From assembly GCA_016210295.1 (NCBI GenBank), contig JACQUM010000145.1, positions 1 through 13,129 of the forward strand: a stretch of DNA of 13,129 bases, in the 5' to 3' direction. Under the pieces are notes generated by a model, which saw only the letters and a program-made list of their open reading frames with translations, was not told the DNA's origin and did not search any database. The stretch is from Chloroflexota bacterium. GTDB taxonomy: Bacteria > Chloroflexota > Dehalococcoidia > UBA6926 > JACQUM01. The position numbers and the translations under genes were made by a program. Positions 5,159-11,500 of the stretch are shown here, one piece after another (positions within the stretch are counted from its first letter, which is position 1; each line of letters starts with the position of its first letter).

Positions 5159-6652
5159 ATGGCTACCGTCCGAGAGTTCGCTGGGGCCTTTGAGGCATCG
5201 TCGGTCGCCTTTGTCGGCGCCTCCCTGGCCGACGCCCAACGGCTCGCCGAAGGGCGGCAGGACGGGTTCGGCGCCACGGGGTTCATCTCTTTCTACCAGG
5301 GGCTGGGCTACCGGGGACGCCTGTACGCCGTGAACCCCCGCGCGGTGGGCGAGAGTATCCTGGGGCTAAACGTCTATCCTTCCCTCTCCTCCCTCCCCGA
5401 GGTCCCCGACCTCGTCATCGTCTCCGTGCCCCGGGAGCTCGTTCCCGACCTCCTCCGCGAGTGCGCCCGCATCGGCGCTAAGAACATTCACCTCTTCACG
5501 GCGGGCTTCGAGGAGACGGGGGAGGAGGAGGGCGTCCGCCTGGGCCGGGAGGTCCGCCGGATCATCGCGGAGGAGGACCTGCGGGTCATCGGCCCGAACG
5601 GGATGGGCCTCTGCTACGTTCCCCGGGCCAAGATGGCGACTTTCCCCGGCACCCGGGGGGAGCCGGGGGATATCGCCTTCGTCTCGCAGAGCGGAGGTCA
5701 CGCCAACGACCTCATCCACGGCGGCGAGGACTTGGGGCTGCGGTTCAGCAAGGTGGTCAGCTTCGGCAACGCTTACGGCTTCGACGCCGCCGACCTCCTC
5801 GAGTATATGGCCGACGACCCGGAGACGAGCATCATCGGCATGTACATGGAAGGGGCCGGGAATGGGCGGAAGCTCCTCGCGGTCGCTCGGCGGACGGTCC
5901 GTCGTAAGCCGGTCCTCCTCTGGAAGGGCGGCCTCACCCAGGCGGGCTCTCGTGCCACCCGCTCCCACACCTCCTCCCTCGCTGGGGAGGAGCACATCTG
6001 GCAGGCCTTCTTCCGCCAGAGCGGGGCAATTCGGATCCAGGGCATGGAGGAGATGCTGGACTGCCTCTTGGCGCTCCGCACCCTGCCCCCCATCACGGGG
6101 CATCGCATCGCCCTCCTCATGGCGGGAGGAGGGAACAGCGTGGCCGCCGCGGACAGCCTGAGCCGCGAAGGGCTGGATGCGCCCCACCTCGCCCCCGCGA
6201 CGCAGGCCCTTCTCCGGGAGCGCGTCCCCATCGCCGGCACCAGCGTCCGCAACCCCCTGGACGCCGGAGCCCTCCTGCAGAACATCCAGACCCTCGACTG
6301 GGGGCTCAAGGCCGTGATGGCAGACCCCAGCATCGATGCGGTGTTCATCTCCCTCCTTGGCTTCAACATGGGCTCGCCACGAGATCGGAGCCAACGAAGC
6401 CCAGAAGAGCTGACAGAGTATCTCTCGGCCAGCGTCCGGGAGGGAAGCCTCTCCAAGCCCCTGGTGCCCATCCTCACCTATCATGGCTCAGCCAAGTCGG
6501 TGGAGCCACGGCGGATCGAGATGCGGGACCGCTTGCTGGCCATGGGGTTGCCCGTCTTCTATTCCCTCCCCCGCGCCGCGCGTGCCGTGAGCCACCTCGT
6601 TACCTACTACCGCCGCCGCGCCGAGGAGACGGGCGAGGGAGCAGCCGAGTAA
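5159..6652 (+). CDS. NDP-forming acyl-CoA synthetase, alpha-type subunit (CoA-binding and phosphohistidine domains)
   Basis: This 497-residue protein has the layout of the alpha subunit of ADP-forming acetyl/acyl-CoA synthetases. These convert acyl-CoA, NDP and phosphate to acid, CoA and NTP. A Rossmann-type CoA-binding domain covers about 10-140 (SVAFVGAS, YAVNP, PDLVIVSVP). Ligase motifs follow: IGPNGMG (144-150, usually GPNCLG), FVSQSGG (174-180), SFGNAYGFDAADLLEY (201-216), and RSHTSSLAG with His270 at the phosphorylated-histidine position. A second flavodoxin-like ligase domain runs to about 480. The ATP-grasp beta subunit, needed for nucleotide phosphorylation, is neither fused here nor encoded elsewhere in the window. 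ATG 5159 has AGGGA 9 bases upstream and begins close to the expected N-terminus. It may pair with a beta subunit elsewhere, or be a specialised protein that does not make NTP. Substrate unknown. Confidence 0.8.
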   Translation: MATVREFAGAFEASSVAFVGASLADAQRLAEGRQDGFGATGFISFYQGLGYRGRLYAVNPRAVGESILGLNVYPSLSSLPEVPDLVIVSVPRELVPDLLRECARIGAKNIHLFTAGFEETGEEEGVRLGREVRRIIAEEDLRVIGPNGMGLCYVPRAKMATFPGTRGEPGDIAFVSQSGGHANDLIHGGEDLGLRFSKVVSFGNAYGFDAADLLEYMADDPETSIIGMYMEGAGNGRKLLAVARRTVRRKPVLLWKGGLTQAGSRATRSHTSSLAGEEHIWQAFFRQSGAIRIQGMEEMLDCLLALRTLPPITGHRIALLMAGGGNSVAAADSLSREGLDAPHLAPATQALLRERVPIAGTSVRNPLDAGALLQNIQTLDWGLKAVMADPSIDAVFISLLGFNMGSPRDRSQRSPEELTEYLSASVREGSLSKPLVPILTYHGSAKSVEPRRIEMRDRLLAMGLPVFYSLPRAARAVSHLVTYYRRRAEETGEGAAE

Positions 6653-6697
6653 CCCGTCCACATAGGTCGCTCCTTCTCGGCTGTCACGAAGCCGCCC

Positions 6698-6727
6698 TTG
6701 AACCTCCCTCCGCTCCCGCCCTACAAT
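6698..6727 (+). promoter_or_regulatory. Probable leaderless promoter of the argF-der-plsY-gpsA operon
   Basis: TTGAAC (6698-6703) and TACAAT (6722-6727, 5 of 6 to TATAAT) are separated by 18 bases. The -10 box ends 6 bases before ATG 6734, so transcription would begin at or next to the start codon. The bases between are CCCTTC, and no Shine-Dalgarno sequence precedes the ATG. Both facts fit a leaderless mRNA. The region 6653-6697 contains no visible terminator for the preceding gene. Confidence 0.6.
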
Positions 6728-6733
6728 CCCTTC

Positions 6734-7666
6734 ATGATGCACGGCAAAGACCTCGTCTCAATGGCCGACTTGGAGCCGGAGCAAATCCGCGAGATCCTCC
6801 GGCGGGCCGTGGCGTTCAAGAGAGGCGAAACGGCGCCGGTTCTCGCGGGAAAGAGCGCCGCCCTCATCCTGGAGAAGCCCTCTCTGCGCACGCGGGTGAG
6901 TTTCGAACTGGCCATCCGCCAACTCGGCGGGTTCACGGTGAGCCTGGACCAGGCCGAGGTGGGGCTGGGCACCCGCGAGCCTGTGGCCGACGTGGCCCGC
7001 GTCCTGAGTCGCTACGTGGACCTCATCGCGGCGCGGACCCACGCCCACGGAACGTTGGTAGAGTTGGCCCGCCACGCCACCGTCCCCGTGCTGAACCTCC
7101 TTTCCGACCGGGAGCACCCCTGCCAGGCCCTCGCAGACGTGCTGACCGTCCAGGAGAAGCTGGGAAAGCTGGAGGGGGCCATCGTGGCGTACGTCGGTGA
7201 CGGCAACAACGTGGCGGCCAGCCTGGCCCTGGCCTGCGCCGCCCTGGGCGTCTCCTTCCGCATCGCCTCTCCGCCCAGTCACCAGCTTTCGCTCGGGGTC
7301 GCCTCCGCCACCCAGGAGAGGGCACAGCGCTCTGGGGCAGCTTTCCAGCAGATGAAGGACCCCCAGCAGGCTGTCCGCGACGCCCACGTGGTCTACACAG
7401 ACGTCTGGGTGAGCATGGGACAAGAGGGAGAGAAGGCTCAGCGCCTGAAGACTTTTCAGGGCTACCAGGTCACCGCGGCCCTGCTGGAGAAGGCGCGCCC
7501 CGGCGTTCTCTTCATGCACCCCCTCCCCGCCCACCCCGGCGAGGAGATAGAGCCCGGGCTGCTGGACCTGCCCGCCTCGGCCGTCTTCGATCAGGCGGAG
7601 AACCGCTTGCACGTCCAGAAAGCCGTCCTGACCTATCTCCTCTCGCCGGCGTCGCGGGAGGGGTGA
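6734..7666 (+). CDS. argF: Ornithine carbamoyltransferase
   Basis: This 310-residue cytosolic enzyme probably transfers the carbamoyl group from carbamoyl phosphate to ornithine to give citrulline, in arginine synthesis. The N-terminal domain carries the phosphate-binding SLRTR (50-54) and HPCQ (128-131). The C-terminal domain has AYVGDGNNVAASL (152-164) and VVYTDVWVSMGQE (219-231), the SMG loop typical of ornithine rather than aspartate enzymes. The last active-site motif, normally HCLPAHRGEE, reads HPLPAHPGEE (262-271), so the substrate-contacting Cys is Pro264. ATG 6734 (or 6737) is preferred over TTG 6698, which lies in the -35 box and would add residues not expected in the family. No other arg genes are in the window. 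Der follows after 13 bases. A carbamoyltransferase for a modified ornithine is a less likely alternative. Confidence 0.87.
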   Translation: MMHGKDLVSMADLEPEQIREILRRAVAFKRGETAPVLAGKSAALILEKPSLRTRVSFELAIRQLGGFTVSLDQAEVGLGTREPVADVARVLSRYVDLIAARTHAHGTLVELARHATVPVLNLLSDREHPCQALADVLTVQEKLGKLEGAIVAYVGDGNNVAASLALACAALGVSFRIASPPSHQLSLGVASATQERAQRSGAAFQQMKDPQQAVRDAHVVYTDVWVSMGQEGEKAQRLKTFQGYQVTAALLEKARPGVLFMHPLPAHPGEEIEPGLLDLPASAVFDQAENRLHVQKAVLTYLLSPASREG

Positions 7667-7679
7667 GGCGGTAAGCCCC

Positions 7680-9002
7680 ATGGCCATCCCTACCGTCGCC
7701 ATCGTCGGGCGTCCGAACGTGGGGAAGTCCACCCTCTTCAACCGTCTGGCGGGGGAGCGGATCGCCATCGTGGCCGACGAGCCGGGCACCACACGGGACT
7801 GGCTCGCCACCATCGTCTCTCGCGGTGAGCGTTCCATCCTCCTCGTGGATACCGGGGGCCTCCTCTCCGGGCCGAAGGGAGAGATGGAGCGCGGCGTGCG
7901 GGCGCAGGTGGACACGGCAGTGGCGGAGGCAGACGTCCTCCTTCTTCTCGTCGATGTGACCGAGGGGCTTGTGCCCGGCGACCGGGAGGTGGCCGATCTT
8001 CTTCGCTCGGCGGGAAAGCCCGTCATCCTCGTGGCTAACAAGGCCGACAACACGAAACGAGAGCAGATGGCTCCGGAGTTCTACGCGCTGGGAATGGGCG
8101 AGCCCGTGGCCGTCAGCGCCTACCACAGCCTCGGCATGGAGGACCTCTGGGAACGGGTGGAACAAGTGCTTCCTCCCAGACAGGAAGAGCGTGAGAGTGC
8201 TGCGGGACCCAGGGTCGCCATCATCGGGCGGCCCAACGTCGGAAAGTCATCCCTGTTGAACGCGGTCCTGGGGCAGGAGCGAGCCCTGGTCACCCCCATC
8301 CCCGGCACGACACGGGACGCCATCGACACCGTCTTCCACGTGGGCGAGAAGAGCTATCTCCTCATCGACACCGCCGGGGTCCGTCGCCGGGGGCACGTTG
8401 TTCCAGGGATCGAGAGCTTCAGCGTCCTGCGGGCTCTCCATGCCATCGCACGGGCAGACGTGGCCGTTCTGATGGTCGAGGCCATGGAGCCGATGGTGGA
8501 CCAAGACCTGCACATAGCGGGGATGGTCCGAGAGGCGTACAAGAGCCTCGTCGTTGTAGTCAGCAAGTGGGACCTGGCGCACGAGGCCAAGATGGACCGG
8601 GGGAGCGTGGAAAGGGAGGTCCATGCCCGGCTCCCCTTCTTCCCCGGAGCGCCGGTGATCTTTACCTCCGTGGTGACGGGGGAGGGAGTGTCCCAGGTCC
8701 TTCCCGCCGTGGACTCCGTGTACGCCGAGCGTCAGAGGCACGTCTCCACCAGCGAGGTGAACCGGGTGCTTGCCGAGGCCCTGGGCGACCACGGCCCGCC
8801 TGCCAAAGGGGGAAGACACGTGCGCTTCTACTACGGGACGCAAGCCTCGGTGGACCCGCCCACCTTCGTTTTCTTCACCAACTTCCCCCAGCTTATCCAT
8901 TTCTCGTACCGCCGCTTCTTGGAGAACCGGCTTCGACGCGCCTTTGGCTTCCGAGGGACGCCTCTGCACCTCATCTTCCGCGGTCATGAGGACGCCGCAT
9001 GA
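7680..9002 (+). CDS. der: Ribosome-assembly GTPase Der (EngA)
   Basis: This 440-residue protein has tandem GTPase domains and a C-terminal KH-like domain, the hallmark of Der, which acts in maturation of the 50S subunit. G domain 1: GRPNVGKST (10-18), GTTRD (36-40), DTGG (57-60), NKAD (120-123). G domain 2: GRPNVGKSS (183-191), GTTRD (209-213), DTAG (230-233), then SKWD (295-298), where family members normally have NKWD. The KH-like part covers about 355-435 and ends in GTPLHLIFRG. Length is normal. ATG 7680 is chosen because the GTPase fold begins at once after it; only a weak GAGG precedes it, so translation may depend partly on coupling to argF, which ends 13 bases upstream. The last 4 bases overlap plsY. 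Confidence 0.96.
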   Translation: MAIPTVAIVGRPNVGKSTLFNRLAGERIAIVADEPGTTRDWLATIVSRGERSILLVDTGGLLSGPKGEMERGVRAQVDTAVAEADVLLLLVDVTEGLVPGDREVADLLRSAGKPVILVANKADNTKREQMAPEFYALGMGEPVAVSAYHSLGMEDLWERVEQVLPPRQEERESAAGPRVAIIGRPNVGKSSLLNAVLGQERALVTPIPGTTRDAIDTVFHVGEKSYLLIDTAGVRRRGHVVPGIESFSVLRALHAIARADVAVLMVEAMEPMVDQDLHIAGMVREAYKSLVVVVSKWDLAHEAKMDRGSVEREVHARLPFFPGAPVIFTSVVTGEGVSQVLPAVDSVYAERQRHVSTSEVNRVLAEALGDHGPPAKGGRHVRFYYGTQASVDPPTFVFFTNFPQLIHFSYRRFLENRLRRAFGFRGTPLHLIFRGHEDAA

Positions 9003-9616
9003 CGGGACAGGACGTTCTCTGGGCGCTCTTCGCGGCGACTTTTAGCTACCTGGTGGGATCGCTCTCCGGAGGGCTCGTGGCAGGGCGGCTCTGGGGTGGG
9101 GTGGACGTTCGCCAAACGGGAAGCGGACGCGCCGGCGCCACCAACGTCTTGCGCGCCTTGGGCTGGAGGGCGGCTGCCTTCGCCTTCGCCATCGACATCG
9201 GGAAGGGGGCCGTGGCGATGGGCGTGGCCGCAGCGTTGGGCGGCGTGCCCGCTCAGGTCGGCGCGGGTTTGGGCGTGGTCATGGGGCACAACTGGCCCCT
9301 CTACTCGGGCTTTCGAGGAGGACGGGGAGTCGCGCCGGCGACGGGTGCCGCCCTGGTCGTGGCGCCCCCTGTCGCCTTGGCGGGCATCGCCCTGGCCCTC
9401 CTGGCCATGGCCGTCTCACGCTACGTCTCCCTTGGCTCCCTCGTCGGCACCCTCGCCTGGGTCCTCATCATCGCCGTCTTAGCCCTCTTCGGCCAGCAAC
9501 CCCTGCCCATCGGCCTGGTCTCCCTGGCAGTGGGAGCCCTGATCTTTCTTCAGCACTGGGACAACATCCTGCGGATGGCGAAGGGGACGGAGCGCCGCCT
9601 GGGGGAGCGCGTATGA
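8999..9616 (+). CDS. plsY: Glycerol-3-phosphate acyltransferase PlsY
   Basis: This integral membrane enzyme of 205 residues acylates position 1 of sn-glycerol-3-phosphate using acyl-phosphate, forming lysophosphatidate. The three family motifs on the cytosolic side are present in order: GSGRAGATNVLRALG (41-55), GHNWPLYSGFRGGRGVA (96-112), and QHWDNILRMAKGTERRLG (185-202). Hydrophobic segments lie at about 6-25, 58-80, 84-95, 113-140, 146-165 and 168-184. Compared with the usual motifs (GSGNxGATN, FKGGKG, RHRxNI), Asn43 is Arg, two Lys are Arg, and the third motif has lost an Arg. The ATGA overlap with der and the 4-base overlap with gpsA indicate translational coupling. GpsA, next in line, makes its substrate. 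Confidence 0.93.
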   Translation: MTGQDVLWALFAATFSYLVGSLSGGLVAGRLWGGVDVRQTGSGRAGATNVLRALGWRAAAFAFAIDIGKGAVAMGVAAALGGVPAQVGAGLGVVMGHNWPLYSGFRGGRGVAPATGAALVVAPPVALAGIALALLAMAVSRYVSLGSLVGTLAWVLIIAVLALFGQQPLPIGLVSLAVGALIFLQHWDNILRMAKGTERRLGERV

Positions 9617-10659
9617 CCCTGCAACGGGCCGCCGTGATCGGCACCACCCGCTGGGGGACGACCCTGGCGCTTCTCCTGGCCCGGAAGGGGATCCCTGTCA
9701 CCCTCCTCACGCGAACGGAGGAGGAGGCGGCGCAACTGGCCGCGACGGGAGAAAACACGAAACGCCTTCCAGGCTTCCCCTTCCCCCCCAACTTGACCGT
9801 CGCCTCCGTGACGGGCCCGTCTCTGGAAGGCGCAGACCTGGTCGTCCTGGCCGTGCCATCCACCACGATGCGCGCCAACCTCCGGCAGGTCAAGGGGAAG
9901 GTCCCAGAGGGCGCCGTTCTCTTGAGCGCCACCAAGGGGCTGGAGCGAGAGACGGGGAAGCGGATGAGCGAGATCGTCTGCGAGGAGCTGGGCGAGGAGG
10001 TGCAACAGCGCATCGCCGTCCTCTCGGGTCCCAACCTGTCCTGGGAGGTGGCCAAGGGATTGCCCACCTCCACCGTGGTGGCAACCCAACGGGAGGAGAT
10101 CGCCCAGCAGGTCCAGGAGGCGTTCACCTCGCGCGTCTTCCGGGTCTATACCAACGCGGACGTGGTGGGAGTGGAGCTGGGTGGGACCTTGAAGAACATC
10201 GTCGCCCTGGGAGCGGGCATGGCCGACGGCATGGGCTTCGGCGACAACGGGAAGGCGGCCTTCATCGCCCGGGGCATGGCGGAGAACACCCGCCTGGGAG
10301 TCGCGGCGGGGGCGAAGGCGCTCACCTTCCTTGGCCTCTCCGGCCTCGGCGACCTCATGGCGACCTGCTACAGTCCCCTCTCGCGCAACCGGTACGTGGG
10401 ACAGGAGATAGGGAAGGGCCGTCCCCTCGCCGACATCCTGGCCAAGATGAACCAGACGGCGGAGGGAGTCCACACCACGCCCGCCGCCATCGTCCTCGCT
10501 CGAAGGCTAGGCGTGGAGATGCCCATCGCCGAGGCCACCAACCGCGTCCTCTTCGAGGGGCTGGACCCCCGGGAGGCCCTGGAAGGGCTCCTCGCCCGGG
10601 CTCCCCGGCCCGAGGACCCCCTCGCCCCCCGCCCGCCTACGGCGGATTCCGGTGCCTGA
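9613..10659 (+). CDS. gpsA: Glycerol-3-phosphate dehydrogenase [NAD(P)+]
   Basis: This cytosolic enzyme reduces dihydroxyacetone phosphate to sn-glycerol-3-phosphate, the substrate of PlsY encoded just upstream. It has an N-terminal dinucleotide-binding fold (1-185) and a helical catalytic domain. Visible motifs are IGTTRWGTTLA (9-19), SATKGLE (105-111), SGPNLSWEVA (138-147), GGTLKNIVALGAGMADG (190-206) with the catalytic Lys194, GFGDNGKAA (208-216), and GLSGLGDLMATCYSPLSRNR (241-260). The glycine-rich loop normally reads GAGSWG; here Gly12 is Thr. The 348 residues include a Pro-rich tail of about 18 (331-348), part of which is encoded by a short palindrome (10633-10645). GGGGGAG at 9601-9607 serves as ribosome site. 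It overlaps plsY by 4 bases and the LysE-type gene by 8. Confidence 0.95.
   Translation: MTLQRAAVIGTTRWGTTLALLLARKGIPVTLLTRTEEEAAQLAATGENTKRLPGFPFPPNLTVASVTGPSLEGADLVVLAVPSTTMRANLRQVKGKVPEGAVLLSATKGLERETGKRMSEIVCEELGEEVQQRIAVLSGPNLSWEVAKGLPTSTVVATQREEIAQQVQEAFTSRVFRVYTNADVVGVELGGTLKNIVALGAGMADGMGFGDNGKAAFIARGMAENTRLGVAAGAKALTFLGLSGLGDLMATCYSPLSRNRYVGQEIGKGRPLADILAKMNQTAEGVHTTPAAIVLARRLGVEMPIAEATNRVLFEGLDPREALEGLLARAPRPEDPLAPRPPTADSGA
10633..10645. repeat. Mini-palindrome CCGCC-TAC-GGCGG inside the gpsA 3' end
   Basis: Five-base arms CCGCC and GGCGG flank TAC. The core GCCTACGGCGG recurs exactly at 10979-10989 in a different reading frame. Here it codes for part of the non-conserved GpsA tail. 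Its right arm with the next base (GGCGGA, 10641-10646) lies 5 bases before the GTG start of the next gene and is the only candidate ribosome site there. Confidence 0.5.
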
Positions 10660-11317
10660 CCTCTCGGCCCCTCTCCTCCTCTTCGGGACCTCCTTCGCCG
10701 TCGGACTCAGCGGCGCCGTCTCGCCGGGACCGCTCCTCACCATCGTCATCAGCCAGTCGGCCCGGCGGGGTTTCTGGGCGGGCCCTCTGATCGTGGCGGG
10801 GCACACGGGGCTGGAACTGGGCGTGGTCATCGCCCTTGCGGCGGGGCTTTCCCAAATCCTGAGACAAGGCGGAGTCGTCGGAGCCATCGGCCTCGTTGGG
10901 GGCGTCATCCTCCTCTGGATGGCCTGGGGGCTCTTACGCAGCGCCAGACAGGCCACCGCTCTTCTCCCTGCGCAGCCTGCCTACGGCGGGCGGTCCCGCT
11001 CGACAGCCCTGGGCCTGGTGGGGATGGGCGTCCTGGTGAGCCTGAGCAACCCCTTCTGGGCACTGTGGTGGGTGAGCGTGGGCGGCGCCCTCCTGGTCCA
11101 GGCCCTGGAGTCCGCCGTCGTGGGCGTCGCTAGCTTCTACCTGGGCCACATCCTCGCCGACCTCGTCTGGTACAGCGGCGTCTCCGCTCTCGTTGGCGGA
11201 GGGCGCCGCTACCTCAGCGTCCCCCTGTATCGCGGGGTGCTACTGGCCTGCGCCGTCTTCCTTGCGTTCCTGGGGCTCTATTTCTTGGGGACGGGAATCC
11301 TGGTCTTCAGCGTCTAA
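10652..11317 (+). CDS. LysE/RhtB-family transporter
   Basis: This polytopic membrane protein of 221 residues is a normal length for the LysE/RhtB superfamily, whose known members export amino acids or related small solutes. The family hallmark SPGPLLTIVISQSARRG lies at 24-40 at the end of the first helix. Hydrophobic segments follow at about 44-66, 74-95, 120-149, 152-180 and 193-218, and LSNPFWALWW (131-140) is the typical second-half motif. The loop at about 98-118 contains QPAYGGR (108-114), encoded by a copy of the mini-palindrome. The GTG start overlaps the gpsA stop by 8 bases, and the frame begins where the family normally begins. It is last in the operon; substrate unknown. A link to arginine or citrulline export through argF would be guesswork. 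Confidence 0.85.
   Translation: MPDLSAPLLLFGTSFAVGLSGAVSPGPLLTIVISQSARRGFWAGPLIVAGHTGLELGVVIALAAGLSQILRQGGVVGAIGLVGGVILLWMAWGLLRSARQATALLPAQPAYGGRSRSTALGLVGMGVLVSLSNPFWALWWVSVGGALLVQALESAVVGVASFYLGHILADLVWYSGVSALVGGGRRYLSVPLYRGVLLACAVFLAFLGLYFLGTGILVFSV
10975..10991. repeat. Mini-palindrome inside the LysE-type gene
   Basis: GCCTGCC (10975-10981) and GGCGGGC (10985-10991) pair over 7 bp, one of them G-U, around TAC. It shares the 11-base core GCCTACGGCGG with 10635-10645. It encodes part of a hydrophilic loop between membrane helices, a place that tolerates insertions. Confidence 0.45.
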
Positions 11318-11344
11318 CAGGGCGCTGAAGAATGGGGTGTACAG

Positions 11345-11385
11345 TCCGCCGCAGGCGGATTGCCGGCCCGCCCGCCTCCGGCGGG
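11345..11385. terminator. Tandem hairpins between convergent genes (possible bidirectional terminator)
   Basis: TCCGCC (11345-11350) pairs with GGCGGA (11354-11359) around GCA. CCCGCC (11371-11376) pairs with GGCGGG (11380-11385) around TCC. The pair begins 27 bases after the transporter stop and lies before the convergent CAP-domain gene. No T-run follows on either strand, so transcript-end stabilisation is as likely as termination. The stems resemble the mini-palindromes at 10633 and 10975. The rest of 11318-11500 shows nothing recognisable. Confidence 0.45.
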
Positions 11386-11500
11386 ATGGGGATGTCCCTC
11401 AGATATAGATTCCCCCTCCCCTAAGCGCATGCAGAAACCTGCGTCTTCGGTCCGCCTGGTACTCAAACAAGGCCCCACTGACCAGCAACCGGCTCGCGGG

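Noticed and set aside
6698..6733. TTG 6698 as start of argF, adding MNLPPLPPYNPF
   Set aside because: The extra residues are not family-like, the TTG has no ribosome site, and it coincides with a -35 box; ATG 6734 fits the family start.
6758..8053. Minus-strand open frame of 431 codons opposite argF and der
   Set aside because: It spans two real genes with clear motifs on the plus strand, and its translation is low-complexity without domain features.
9616..10659. Frameshift at the gpsA 3' end making the Pro-rich tail
   Set aside because: The conserved domain ends normally at about residue 329, and the tail is better explained by a short palindrome insertion plus readthrough to the overlapping stop; there is no evidence of a lost conserved C-terminus.
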